Shown here: positions 59,101-64,000 of the stretch, piece after piece | Position numbering within the stretch: the first letter of the stretch is position 1 | Layout of the letters: every line of letters starts with the position of its first letter | Assembly: GCA_031213475.1 (NCBI GenBank) | Contig: JARUPZ010000036.1 | Span: 124,001 to 188,000 of the forward strand | Direction of reading: 5' to 3' | DNA length: 64,000 bases | Origin: Nereocystis luetkeana | Taxonomy: Eukaryota > Sar > Phaeophyceae > Laminariales > Laminariaceae | Program-made: the position numbers and the translations under genes | Notes under the pieces: generated by a model | What the model saw: the letters and a program-made list of their open reading frames with translations, nothing else | Database searches by the model: none | Told to the model about the DNA's origin: nothing

Positions 59101-62100
59101 GGCGTTCCACCCCAACCGTGCTTCCCACTTGCTTTTGCAGCTTTTTGTTCACGTCCGCTTCTTCTGCTCAGAACATGGTGCTCTTCATCAATTTCGTGAC
59201 GGGTCTGGCCCTCATGGTCACGTCTTTCGTTCTCAATCTCGTCGACTCCACCAGGGATGTGAACGCCAAGTTGAAGTGGGTCTACCGGCTGTTTCCAGGG
59301 TGAGCTCTGTCCTAAGGGTATTCATGTACATTCCTGTCGTAAAGTGTGTGCGACGCGGTGCTTGGAGTTGTACCCTCAACGTTGTTAATAGTACAAAAAA
59401 AAGTTAATTACAGCAGTATGTCAACATCATGTTCGCCCTAACGATTTGTGCCCATTGCGAAATGCAACCTGCGCGTTGTCCGTGGCTTTTTCCACGCTTT
59501 CCCTCTGGAGACGCTAAGAAAGGTCAAAGAATGTAATCGCGAAACCGTGGATCTGGGAGCTGTGTATTCGTAGATGAGTACTGGTATACAGCTGCGCGTT
59601 GCTATTTGTGATATGTAAGGAACCGACGGTATTGCGGTTGCGTTGAGGCGCAAAACCCATATAATGGTGCTTGAATAGCCTGTGCAGGGGCTGAGCCTTT
59701 TTCGGGGCCCAAGTATGCCGACATGCCGACCAACACAGGTCGAAGTGACGCAATTTAATCGAGCGTCTACAGTAGCAAGAGCGCAGCGCAGTACGAGTAC
59801 TACCTTGCTGCGCGCGCGTGTATTGCTGTACAGCCCAAAATATTACGCGCGCGTGTACGAAGTATTGCTTCCCGGTACATTGCAGCTCGGACACATCCCC
59901 TACCGGTGTAATCATGAGTTTTTTTGGCGTGTTTTTCCTCTGGAGCACCACAGCGGTGAAACCCACGACTACAACCAAAAAGTGTGCTTGATAGCGACAG
60001 CTCAAACCCCATTTTTTTAAGCTCGCTGACTCGCCCGTGCACGCTGACTGATGATCCCTTCACACTCATGGTTCGTTCAGGTTTTGTCTGGGCGATGGGC
60101 TCGCCCAGCTTGTGGTCTGCGAGGACGGAAAGACGTGCATGGACATCTCGGGCTTCGCGGCGGGGGTGCCTAAAACGCTCACCCCGCTGTCGTGGGGCAT
60201 AACAGGGGCAGACATCGCGTGCCTGCTGGCTTCGAGTGTCGGTGAGAAAAATATCTTGGGCTGGCGAACGCCAAGGAGTCCATGTGAGGTTGTGTAGTAT
60301 CCATGCTACGGTTAGGTCGAGAACCTCTGACCGATGTGCTTACCAATTCTTACTCGGGTGGGGTGTGCAGCGCATGAAAACCGTCGTATATAGCGGCAGT
60401 GACCCCCGGATCTGAGCTACGAAAGGGAGGAAACGGGAGAAGTAAGGCAAAGGGTTAGAATGGATGGGATGAACATGGTAAGACCGTAAGACCGTAAGTT
60501 GGGATGGCAGTGGTCTCGCGTGACGAATCACGACGTGAAAAGAAAGAGTTAATGATGCGCCACCTTCTTTGTTGGTTCGTTGTTCTGCAGCGAGTATGGT
60601 TACAATGAGTTCCCGTAGTTTTCGACGAATTTAGTGAGAGTGACATATATGTATAATCCTCTCGATTCCTTCCCGTTCTTCCTAGAGGGCTGTGTGAAGC
60701 TTGCCGTAGGCGTGAAGGGTTAGCCTGGGGTCTCTTATACCCCGGTTGGTATCTGCTGGGGGCGGGTTTGTCCAGAGTGCTAACGCCGACCCGAGCGTGC
60801 GGTCGCAGCCTCAGACAAATCGATCATCCCGCAGTCGATGTACATTCGGCAAGTGCCTTCGTCTGCTTGTTCGCCGACTTGTTTGCATCCTCCGTCCCTG
60901 CGTCATTCGTTATGAGCTGTCAGGGTGCCACAGGGAGAAAAACGCGACCTATTGAAGGTCAATCGCCACAATCGCTTGACCCGAGGGCCAGATTTACCTC
61001 CAGAAATGTTCATGAACACCCCAAATGTTCAGATGATGGGAATACCACCTGCCATTTGGCAATTTGTTCCCACAGCCATAACAGGCGTCTTGTACGTTCT
61101 CAGATATACATGTGTATACACCCGAGGTGATCTCTTAGTTTCACTGTTTGGAACATGTTTTATGTATGTCATTTGAGGTTTTAGCAAAGACTGGCCAATT
61201 TGTCTGAGCCGATGCCGAATGGGTAGTTTTTATACGAAATGCGGTAAAATCAGCTTTTTTCTGACGACCCCGCAGGATACCTTCTATTGTGCTTCGCCAT
61301 CGAGTACGCTAAAACCTTCCCGAAGCTTTTGGGATGGTTTAGCCTAGACCCGGTGGTAGCTCAAGACCCGAATGACGGCGGCTTTGCGGACGATGAGGAT
61401 GTGGCGGCAGAGGTTCTCAGGGTGAAGAGGATGGGAGGCCTGCTAGGAGAGGAGGAAGGAGAGGTGGTGCTCAGGGGGCTACGGAAGGTGTACAGGACGC
61501 AACAGGCGAGTCGTAAGAAAGAAGAGCCACCCCATCGGCGGAAGGTCCGATTGCCCGAGTGGGATGTTTTCCTTTCATTTCATGTGATCCTGGCCAATCA
61601 GACTGCCTCCATGCACGTGGCAGCGTTATCGCGGCACGCCGTTCGACGGGTGTTTCCGCCATTGTCCGGGGTTCGTACTTGTCGCGTATACAAGTCGGTT
61701 TACAGCGTTTCGTAGCCCTAAGTTCCACTACAGGCGCATTAGGAGCGAAAAGCATCACAGCTGCTGGCTTGCCGATATGCCGCCGCTCAATTTAACTGTT
61801 GCGGGTTTCGTACTTCTCTTTGTAGCGTAGCACTAGCTAGTAGCACTGTAGTATGGCGTGTGTGTTTCCCTCGGTGATGTCCTGACATCTTAGGTGCACT
61901 CTATGATGTGTGCGATACTCCCATGGTTCAGTCAGCGTGCCTCGTTGCAAGGCGCACTTTGCTGCCGCATCATGTGTTCCACGTAGGTTTATGTGTAACA
62001 GTTTAAGTTGCCACTTGTAGCTCCAGGGGTGTGCAAGCTCGTGCGTCTCATGTGAAGGCACGGAACGCCGGTTGTATTATTTAGGGGGGTTGCTGCTCGG

Positions 62101-64000
62101 TTGGTTAGCTTGAGGTGATGCTCGTTGATTTTTTGTGGCCGACTCTGCAGGATATTACAAACAATAGAAGCCGGACGACGATCACTCGGTGACGCATCAA
62201 GCACAAACCTCTGCGAATCTTTCGAGTTGAATGCAATGTCAACCTTGTGGGATTTGGCTGCTCCTCGCCAAGCATGTTCCCTGTGCATGCCCTGCGGGAC
62301 AATAACCATCGTCTGTCCCTTTTTTAAGAGTGGTAGTGCCTGCGGGTATTCTAATGCTCGCCAAGCCGCGGTTCGGCCCGACGAACACCCGCCGGGCCGA
62401 GCCGCTGCTTGGCGAGCATTGGGAACTGACTCCGCATCCCTCATGCGTGGACATGATTACTGTAGGGCCCCGTACCGTAAGGCACTGACTGCTATGTGGT
62501 GTGAATGCGTTGTGTATTTGATCGGTCTCGACTGGCAGGGACCGAAGGTGGCAGTTCACGGCCTGAGCTTCTCCGTGGCGAAGGGGGACTGCTTCGGCTT
62601 CCTTGGCATCAATGGGGCAGGTAAGTCCGAACCGAACGAGCGTAAATAGACTGCGTAGGGGGGCGGTGCTTCCTAGACAAACCCCAGGAGAAAAAGGCCA
62701 GGGGGCATACGGCGTCAGTAGCTCTTATCAAGGACTAATCACGGATTTGTCATTGAATATAATCAGGGGATGGTCAAGGAGTAATCGTGGGATCAATATG
62801 GAGTGATTATGGAGTGTTATCTTGGTGGAGTCATGGGCTCATGAAAGGTGGTATGAGTTACACATGTCAAAGCTTGTTATTCTCACGTTTACACTCATCT
62901 TTGCTTGAAGGCGCTCTCCGGAATGCCTTGCTCGTTGTCCGTGCAGTCGCGTCGCTGGGTCGATGCCAGGCGTGCGCTTGAGCTCTATTCTACGCTGCGA
63001 GACCGAAGCTCAAACGTGGCATTGCCTTGGCTGCAAACCATCGGGCCAGGGCCCTAACCCCCCGCCCTCATGACTACGAAGAAAGGAATAGCTACACCTC
63101 GCCGTCAAGAAGTACTCTGATTTCAGATCTCAGCCATTGGCCTGCGGTGTGTTTGGCGTGCGATAAGATGGCGTTTTCATTTGCCGAGGTGACGCGATAG
63201 TGTTGCTTGGTGCACTCGACGCTTTTGATGTCTTCTAATTTGGTTTGTGCACGCCAGGGAAGAGCACGACGCTGGGCATCCTGTCTGGAGACGTCTCTCC
63301 AACCCAAGGCGATGCCTCGATCGCCGGCCACGACATTCTAACCGAGCAGGTAATACCCCACCTGATACGTAGTTTCCGATTGTGCTGCAGTTTCTGAAGC
63401 CTGATAGGAGTTTGCAGTAGACTCTGCTGCACCTTGCCTGCACAAAATATGGGCGACTGCCGATGTGACCCACTGTGGTATTTTGCTGCTCCCTGCTCCG
63501 TACGTGAACTGCAGTGGCACTGTTTTTATTTTTTCGGGGGGGGGGGGATTACGTTTGAACGTTTGCAGTTCGTCTTTGCACACTCCGTTCTATGAATGTC
63601 CAGTCCGAAGGTATCACAGCAGATCGCAACATACGCATAGTACAAGGCACGTGTATTCACCGTCATCGAAGCGCCATAAGCCTCGCTTGGTGTGTTTTTG
63701 TCGCTCGCCTTTTACGCGATGAACGTGGACCGCAGGTTTCCTCAGCATTCCCACCGCTGCGGCAGTGCTCACTTGGCCGCATCCTACGAGAAGGGCCAAC
63801 TCTGACCTTGATCGCGAGCTCGTTTGAGTACTGCGTCGCTGTTACTATTATTTATAATAAGAGTTTGAACGACACGACATCGCCTGTGCCTGCCTGCTGT
63901 ATTTTGTGTTGTCGCCGGTTGTGAGCAGAACAAGCTCAGGAGGTACATCGGCTATTGCCCTCAGGATGACGCGCTTCTAGACCTCCTGACGGTAAGGAAG
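32051..64000 (+). CDS. Full-size ABCA-type ABC transporter gene, 36 exons in window, 3' end outside
   Basis: This is a eukaryotic full transporter with layout TMD1-NBD1-linker-TMD2-NBD2, about 1,911 codons so far; ABCA proteins usually reach about 1,600-2,300 residues. By family it is an integral membrane, ATP-driven exporter or flippase, most often for lipids; the substrate cannot be read here. Exons: 32051-32182, 32579-32824, 33219-33324, 33891-34221, 34928-35258, 36762-36926, 37600-37694, 38512-38617, 39344-39489, 39969-40138, 40898-41025, 41567-41673, 42466-42622, 42997-43071, 43760-43917, 44909-45005, 45724-45792, 46359-46494, 47229-47343, 48013-48196, 49995-50153, 51437-51523, 52041-52428, 52993-53218, 53740-54039, 54590-54934, 55904-55961, 56295-56408, 57504-57621, 58407-58494, 59141-59299, 60081-60241, 61276-61505, 62539-62620, 63258-63349, 63929-64000. 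Every junction is phase-consistent. Diagnostic motifs: [34 protein letters not shown] in NBD1; GINGAGKST and CPQDDALLD in NBD2. Introns not listed separately show no recognisable content. No promoter motif was recognised upstream of exon 1. Confidence 0.93.
32579..32824 (+). CDS. ABCA exon 2: transmembrane helix 1 and start of loop 1
   Basis: Begins after GGGCAG and ends before GTGAGT, phase 0 at both ends. It encodes helix 1 ([17 protein letters not shown]) followed by a Cys- and Asn-rich start of the large extracellular loop. Joining it to exon 1 gives the typical ABCA transition from the basic N-terminus into a proline-containing first helix. Confidence 0.88.
33219..33324 (+). CDS. ABCA exon 3: extracellular loop 1
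   Basis: Acceptor CGCAG follows a pyrimidine-rich tract and the donor is CAG|GTGAGC. It enters at phase 0 and leaves at phase 1, matching both neighbours. It encodes a Tyr/Gly-rich piece of loop 1 with no diagnostic motif. The call rests on splice sites and phase. Confidence 0.72.
33891..34221 (+). CDS. ABCA exon 4: extracellular loop 1
   Basis: Acceptor CCCCTTACAG and donor GAG|GTGAGT, phase 1 in and phase 2 out. It contains [14 protein letters not shown], resembling the 'xxIAxAP' strand in loop 1 of ABCA proteins, then a Ser/Glu/Gly-rich low-complexity stretch and an amphipathic end ([15 protein letters not shown]). Confidence 0.85.
34562..34750. repeat. 21-bp minisatellite, nine copies, in ABCA intron 4
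   Basis: Unit AAGCTAGTCTATTCATAGTAC repeated head to tail without spacers; units differ by 0-4 bases. Because 21 is a multiple of 3 it gives an artificial repeated peptide on the minus strand. It ends about 180 bp before exon 5. Confidence 0.95.
34928..35258 (+). CDS. ABCA exon 5: extracellular loop 1, [10 protein letters not shown] motif
   Basis: Acceptor CCGTTCAG, donor CAG|GTGGGA; phase 2 in, phase 0 out. It encodes [17 protein letters not shown] and further on AVIFN...[10 protein letters not shown], the loop-1 signature of many ABCA transporters (strand-helix unit plus 'YxxRxN' strand). Two NxT/S sites are possible glycosylation sites. Confidence 0.9.
35551..35574 (+). repeat. Interstitial telomeric repeat in ABCA intron 5
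   Basis: Three and a half TTAGGG units, ending GGGTAATGAT. It is too short to be a chromosome end and is surrounded by unique intron DNA. Confidence 0.92.
36762..36926 (+). CDS. ABCA exon 6: end of loop 1 ([16 protein letters not shown])
   Basis: Acceptor TTTGTCTGCAG; phase 0 at both ends. It contains [16 protein letters not shown], the well-conserved ABCA segment before helix 2. No GT donor fits the frame; the best fit is the non-canonical CAG|GCACGT, which joins in frame to exon 7. Confidence 0.88.
37600..37694 (+). CDS. ABCA exon 7: transmembrane helix 2
   Basis: Acceptor TGTGCGCAG, donor CAG|GTAGGA, phase 0 in and phase 2 out. It encodes [20 protein letters not shown] followed by YPVSRSVR. 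This is helix 2 and the start of the cytosolic loop that leads into the EKE coupling segment. Confidence 0.93.
38512..38617 (+). CDS. ABCA exon 8: coupling segment ([16 protein letters not shown])
   Basis: Acceptor GGCCAG, donor CAG|GTGGCG; phase 2 in, phase 0 out. It encodes [17 protein letters not shown], the family hallmark cytosolic segment between helices 2 and 3, then the start of helix 3 (YHGSWLITF). Confidence 0.95.
39231..39254 (+). repeat. Interstitial telomeric repeat in ABCA intron 8
   Basis: GTTAGGG units repeated three times, ending GGGTAATGC. Same strand and same TAATG exit as the tract at 35551. It lies about 90 bp upstream of exon 9. Confidence 0.92.
39344..39489 (+). CDS. 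ABCA exon 9: helices 3 and 4
   Basis: Acceptor CTACCAG, donor CAG|GTATGC, phase 0 in and phase 2 out. It contains two hydrophobic runs separated by [10 protein letters not shown], the usual 'FxxSN' turn of ABCA TMDs, and ends in a Phe/Ser-rich stretch (FLISTFFSR). Confidence 0.94.
39969..40138 (+). CDS. ABCA exon 10: helix 5
   Basis: Acceptor AAATTAG, donor GAG|GTGCGT; phase 2 in, phase 1 out. It starts with [20 protein letters not shown], the conserved 'AxxxGxxxxFxxxxPYYxV' helix, then a short loop and a hydrophobic segment containing [16 protein letters not shown]. Confidence 0.94.
40898..41025 (+). CDS. ABCA exon 11: helix 6
   Basis: Acceptor GTGCGCAG, donor CAG|GTGAAG; phase 1 in, phase 0 out. 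It encodes a loop and then helix 6 ending in [11 protein letters not shown], the canonical end of ABCA TMD1 ('LxWYLDxVxPGEFG'). Confidence 0.95.
41567..41673 (+). CDS. ABCA exon 12: post-helix [13 protein letters not shown] segment
   Basis: Acceptor TTAAACAG, donor AAG|GTAAAC; phase 0 in, phase 2 out. It encodes [15 protein letters not shown], the ABCA sequence directly following helix 6, then a basic stretch leading to the NBD1 linker. Confidence 0.94.
42466..42622 (+). CDS. ABCA exon 13: acidic/serine-rich linker before NBD1
   Basis: Acceptor CCGTTCCAG, donor AAG|GTAGGG; phase 2 in, phase 0 out. It encodes a charged, low-complexity linker ([19 protein letters not shown]). There is no catalytic motif. 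Phase agreement on both sides and its place support the call. Confidence 0.82.
42997..43071 (+). CDS. ABCA exon 14: NBD1 entry ([10 protein letters not shown]...RGLVK)
   Basis: Acceptor TGACAAG, an AAG acceptor rather than CAG, and donor AAG|GTATGT; 75 nt, phase 0 at both ends. It encodes [11 protein letters not shown] followed by VSTRGLVK, the usual first strand of ABCA NBD1. Confidence 0.88.
43543..43659. mobile_element. ~115-bp MITE, family M1 copy 1 (ABCA intron 14)
   Basis: Inverted ends TTACGGGGGACCATA and TATGGTCCCCCGTAA flanked by TA on both sides, as in Tc1/mariner-type insertions. The AT-rich interior includes TTTTTACTAACAATATTTGG. It ends 100 bp before exon 15. Confidence 0.88.
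43760..43917 (+). CDS. ABCA exon 15: NBD1 Walker A
   Basis: Acceptor GTAATAG, donor GAG|GTGGGT; phase 0 in, phase 2 out. It contains the A-loop region [16 protein letters not shown], Walker [10 protein letters not shown] with catalytic Lys, and the ABCA-typical [15 protein letters not shown]. Confidence 0.97.
44745..44875 (+). repeat. Repeat R3 in ABCA intron 15
   Basis: About 130 bp shared with 49415-49540 at roughly 85% by eye; both contain GTGCGCTTGGTGCxAGCAATG-like starts, a TCCGTCCCGGCA core and CGACTACGGCCATGCATGA at the end. Confidence 0.78.
44909..45005 (+). CDS. ABCA exon 16: NBD1 Q-loop
   Basis: Acceptor TTGAGCAG, donor CAG|GTAAAC; phase 2 in, phase 0 out. It encodes [20 protein letters not shown], in which the Q-loop reads CFQQN where most ABCA proteins have CPQHN or CPQHD. 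The Gln that coordinates Mg is kept. Confidence 0.93.
45724..45792 (+). CDS. ABCA exon 17: NBD1 helical subdomain
   Basis: Acceptor CCTTCAG, donor ATG|GTAAGT; 69 nt, phase 0 at both ends. It encodes [11 protein letters not shown] followed by an acidic helix, matching the 'EHLxxFAxLKGV' segment between Q-loop and signature. Confidence 0.92.
46359..46494 (+). CDS. ABCA exon 18: NBD1 signature and Walker B
   Basis: Acceptor ATGCCCAG, donor TCGG|GTGAGG; phase 0 in, phase 1 out. It contains [19 protein letters not shown] and [10 protein letters not shown], that is the ABC signature and Walker B with the catalytic Glu. Confidence 0.98.
47229..47343 (+). CDS. ABCA exon 19: NBD1 D-loop and H-loop
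   Basis: Acceptor CGTGTCAG, donor CAG|GTGCTA; phase 1 in, phase 2 out. It encodes the D-loop (GMDPFSRR) and H-loop ([18 protein letters not shown]) with the switch His. The Gly codon of the D-loop is split across the preceding intron. Confidence 0.97.
47483..47598. mobile_element. ~115-bp MITE, family M1 copy 2 (ABCA intron 19)
   Basis: Left end TTACGGGGGACCATAG, right end TTCCCCCGTAA, flanked by TA. The interior has ATACTGTTAGTAAAAATAG, the reverse complement of the shared interior of the other copies, so this copy is inserted in the opposite direction. Confidence 0.85.
48013..48196 (+). CDS. ABCA exon 20: end of NBD1
   Basis: Acceptor CATCCCAG, donor ATG|GTGAGA; phase 2 in, phase 0 out. 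It encodes [19 protein letters not shown] and GYTLTV, the conserved end of ABCA NBD1, then a basic, probably disordered stretch. Confidence 0.94.
48441..48868. mobile_element. 428-bp Harbinger-like MITE in ABCA intron 20
   Basis: About 30-bp inverted ends: GGGTGTGTCTTAACCC on the left and its complement on the right, then AGAGAGCATxGGAAC. Flanked by TTA on both sides (48438-48440, 48869-48871). No transposase, but internal CGGAACGAAC/TTCCGTTCC repeats. Confidence 0.85.
49415..49540 (+). repeat. Repeat R3 in ABCA intron 20
   Basis: Second copy of R3 in the same orientation as the one in intron 15, 4.7 kb upstream. It is followed by a C tract and an AT-rich segment. Confidence 0.78.
49995..50153 (+). 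CDS. ABCA exon 21: regulatory subdomain after NBD1
   Basis: Acceptor CCACGCAG, donor AGG|GTGAGT; 159 nt, phase 0 at both ends. It encodes a helix-strand unit ending in [20 protein letters not shown], like the post-NBD regulatory subdomain of ABCA transporters ('xFPxLFxxLE'). Confidence 0.92.
50225..51055. mobile_element. ~0.8-kb TIR element in ABCA intron 21
   Basis: The arms 50241-50282 and 50994-51037 are inverted copies sharing TTTCCTATGCGGTTCGATTT and GAGCTTCAGATTT. Outside them the bases stay partly complementary (GTGTGGAGTGTGAGG / CACATACACCCTCAG). A separate foldback lies inside at 50357-50442. Exact ends are not resolved. Confidence 0.6.
50357..50442. repeat. Foldback within the 0.8-kb TIR element
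   Basis: CCGATGACCCAAGTCATCGG forms a tight palindrome, followed by a second, slightly changed one (CCGACGACCTGGGTCATCAG); the pair also inverts onto itself with ATTTT spacers. Confidence 0.7.
51199..51307. mobile_element. ~110-bp MITE, family M1 copy 3 (ABCA intron 21)
   Basis: Left end TTACGGGGGGGCATAG, right end TATGGTTCCCCGTAA, flanked by TA. The interior includes TTTTACTAACAATATTTGG. It ends about 130 bp upstream of exon 22. Confidence 0.87.
51437..51523 (+). CDS. ABCA exon 22: [15 protein letters not shown] segment
   Basis: Acceptor CTGGCAG, donor GAG|GTAAGT; 87 nt, phase 0 at both ends. It encodes [20 protein letters not shown], one of the most conserved ABCA segments, closing the regulatory subdomain. 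Confidence 0.97.
52041..52428 (+). CDS. ABCA exon 23: serine/glycine-rich linker to TMD2
   Basis: It encodes a low-complexity Ser/Gly linker that includes a run of serines from a CAG-type triplet tract read as AGC. The donor is GACG|GTGAGG at phase 1. Two phase-0 acceptors are possible, before 52041 (GTGGACAG) and before 52143 (ATGGCAG), so the start is uncertain. The reading frame stays open across the whole exon. Confidence 0.65.
52993..53218 (+). CDS. ABCA exon 24: TMD2 entry and helix 7
   Basis: Acceptor AAATCAG, donor CAG|GTGAAA; phase 1 in, phase 2 out. After an acidic linker it encodes [20 protein letters not shown] and helix 7 ([18 protein letters not shown]), mirroring exons 1-2 of the first half. 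Confidence 0.95.
53740..54039 (+). CDS. ABCA exon 25: extracellular loop of TMD2
   Basis: A long pyrimidine tract precedes acceptor CCCCGTAG; the donor is CACG|GTGAGT; phase 2 at both ends. It encodes [20 protein letters not shown] and a variable loop with an acidic, Gly-rich end, as in the second large loop of ABCA proteins. Confidence 0.88.
54590..54934 (+). CDS. ABCA exon 26: extracellular loop of TMD2 ([10 protein letters not shown])
   Basis: Acceptor CGTGCAG, phase 2. It encodes YGAVVLDA, a Thr/Asp-rich insert and [18 protein letters not shown], the conserved loop strand 'HxxPxFxNxxNxALL'. The end is uncertain: only CAAG|GTGGGG after 54934 gives the phase needed by exon 27, while better-looking donors near 54815-54820 do not. 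Confidence 0.78.
55904..55961 (+). CDS. ABCA exon 27: [11 protein letters not shown] segment
   Basis: A 58-nt exon between acceptor CCTTTTAG and donor CAG|GTACGG; phase 2 in, phase 0 out. It encodes [19 protein letters not shown], the conserved ABCA stretch immediately before the next helix ('IxxxNHPLPxT'). Confidence 0.88.
56295..56408 (+). CDS. ABCA exon 28: TMD2 helix and EKE-type coupling segment
   Basis: Acceptor CCGGCAG; 114 nt, phase 0 at both ends. It encodes [20 protein letters not shown] and [10 protein letters not shown], the hallmark of ABCA TMD2. The exon ends at CAG|GCAAGC, a GC donor with an otherwise strong consensus; no GT donor preserves the frame. Confidence 0.95.
57504..57621 (+). 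CDS. ABCA exon 29: TMD2 helix (YWLSTFVFD)
   Basis: Acceptor CTGTGACAG, donor TCAA|GTAAGT; phase 0 in, phase 1 out. It encodes [18 protein letters not shown] and a hydrophobic helix ([16 protein letters not shown]), the usual 'SGVxxxxYWxSxxxxD' continuation. Confidence 0.96.
58407..58494 (+). CDS. ABCA exon 30: TMD2 helix ([16 protein letters not shown])
   Basis: Acceptor GATGCAG, donor CAG|GTCAGA; 88 nt, phase 1 in and phase 2 out. It encodes [20 protein letters not shown], matching the conserved 'LLxxxYGxxxxPxxY' helix. Confidence 0.95.
59141..59299 (+). CDS. ABCA exon 31: TMD2 helix and RLFPG turn
   Basis: Acceptor CTTTTGCAG, donor CAGG|GTGAGC; phase 2 at both ends. It encodes [18 protein letters not shown], a membrane helix, and [10 protein letters not shown]; these are standard features of ABCA TMD2. 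Confidence 0.97.
60081..60241 (+). CDS. ABCA exon 32: FCLGDGL segment
   Basis: Acceptor TTCGTTCAG, donor GTCG|GTGAGA; phase 2 in, phase 1 out. It begins with [11 protein letters not shown], the conserved 'FPxFxLGxGL' loop, followed by a Cys-containing loop and a hydrophobic end. Confidence 0.96.
61276..61505 (+). CDS. ABCA exon 33: last helix and linker to NBD2
   Basis: Acceptor ACCCCGCAG, phase 1 in, phase 0 out. It encodes the last TMD2 helix ([10 protein letters not shown]), an acidic linker ([12 protein letters not shown]) and the NBD2 entry [14 protein letters not shown]. The only donor giving the right phase is CAG|GCGAGT, a GC donor; the nearby GTAAGA would shift the frame. Confidence 0.93.
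62353..62420. repeat. 28-bp-stem hairpin in ABCA intron 33
   Basis: Left arm 62353-62380 and right arm 62393-62420 pair at 26 of 28 positions (start AATGCTCGCCAAGC, end CGGCCCG) around a 12-nt loop. It could be a decayed MITE pair or a structured RNA. Confidence 0.85.
62539..62620 (+). CDS. ABCA exon 34: NBD2 start of Walker A
   Basis: Acceptor ACTGGCAG, donor GCAG|GTAAGT; phase 0 in, phase 1 out. It encodes [20 protein letters not shown] and INGA; the Walker A motif is interrupted by the next intron inside its third Gly codon. Confidence 0.97.
63258..63349 (+). CDS. ABCA exon 35: NBD2 Walker A lysine
   Basis: Acceptor ACGCCAG, donor CAG|GTAATA; phase 1 in, phase 0 out. It encodes [20 protein letters not shown] and [11 protein letters not shown]. 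The catalytic Lys is the second residue of the exon. Confidence 0.97.
63929..64000 (+). CDS. ABCA exon 36 (cut by window edge): NBD2 Q-loop
   Basis: Acceptor GTGAGCAG, phase 0. It encodes [19 protein letters not shown], including the Q-loop. The exon either continues as VRK to the window end or stops at a GTAAGG donor at 63986-63991. The signature, Walker B and C-terminus of NBD2 lie outside. Confidence 0.93.

Overview
The window looks like nuclear DNA of a multicellular or intron-rich heterokont alga, most probably a brown alga. That is an inference. It rests on one gene split into at least 36 short exons with introns averaging about 750 bp, on TTAGGG-type telomeric motifs, on many trinucleotide and minisatellite repeats, and on RTE-like non-LTR retrotransposons. 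No prokaryotic gene, operon, rRNA or CRISPR array is visible.

Left half (1-32 kb): essentially gene-free and built of transposable-element debris. It holds a 1-kb hAT-like element with an 8-bp target duplication inside an older dispersed repeat (3.36-4.37 kb) and a second possible hAT-like element (4.75-5.83 kb). A 5'-truncated reverse LINE (5.85-8.61 kb) is interrupted by a GC-rich palindrome carrying telomeric repeats. Remnants of a retroelement RNase H lie at 13.9-14.5 kb, and diverged tandem repeats at 15.4-18.4 and 20.7-21.0 kb. A long but broken forward LINE (22.2-26.8 kb) has an EEP endonuclease, a reverse transcriptase and an exact 339-bp internal duplication. tRNA-derived SINEs at 17.4 and 29.1-29.8 kb include one inserted head-to-tail-inverted into another, and 30.16-31.50 kb is a TIR element with another element nested inside it.

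Right half (32-64 kb): a single gene on the plus strand for a full-size ABCA-subfamily ABC transporter. I could join 36 exons in frame; all splice phases agree and the coding total is 5,733 nt, 1,911 codons. Order: first membrane helix, large extracellular loop 1, remaining TMD1 helices, NBD1 (Walker A, Q-loop, LSGGQ, Walker B, H-loop), regulatory linker, TMD2 with a second large loop, and the first half of NBD2. The gene runs off the right edge just after the NBD2 Q-loop. Three introns appear to use GC instead of GT donors.

The introns are themselves a repeat collection: three copies of a ~115-bp TA-flanked MITE, a 428-bp Harbinger-like MITE, another ~0.8-kb TIR element, two interstitial telomeric tracts, a 21-bp minisatellite, a 28-bp-stem hairpin and a repeat shared by two introns. 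No search or alignment could be run: family names rest on motif recognition.
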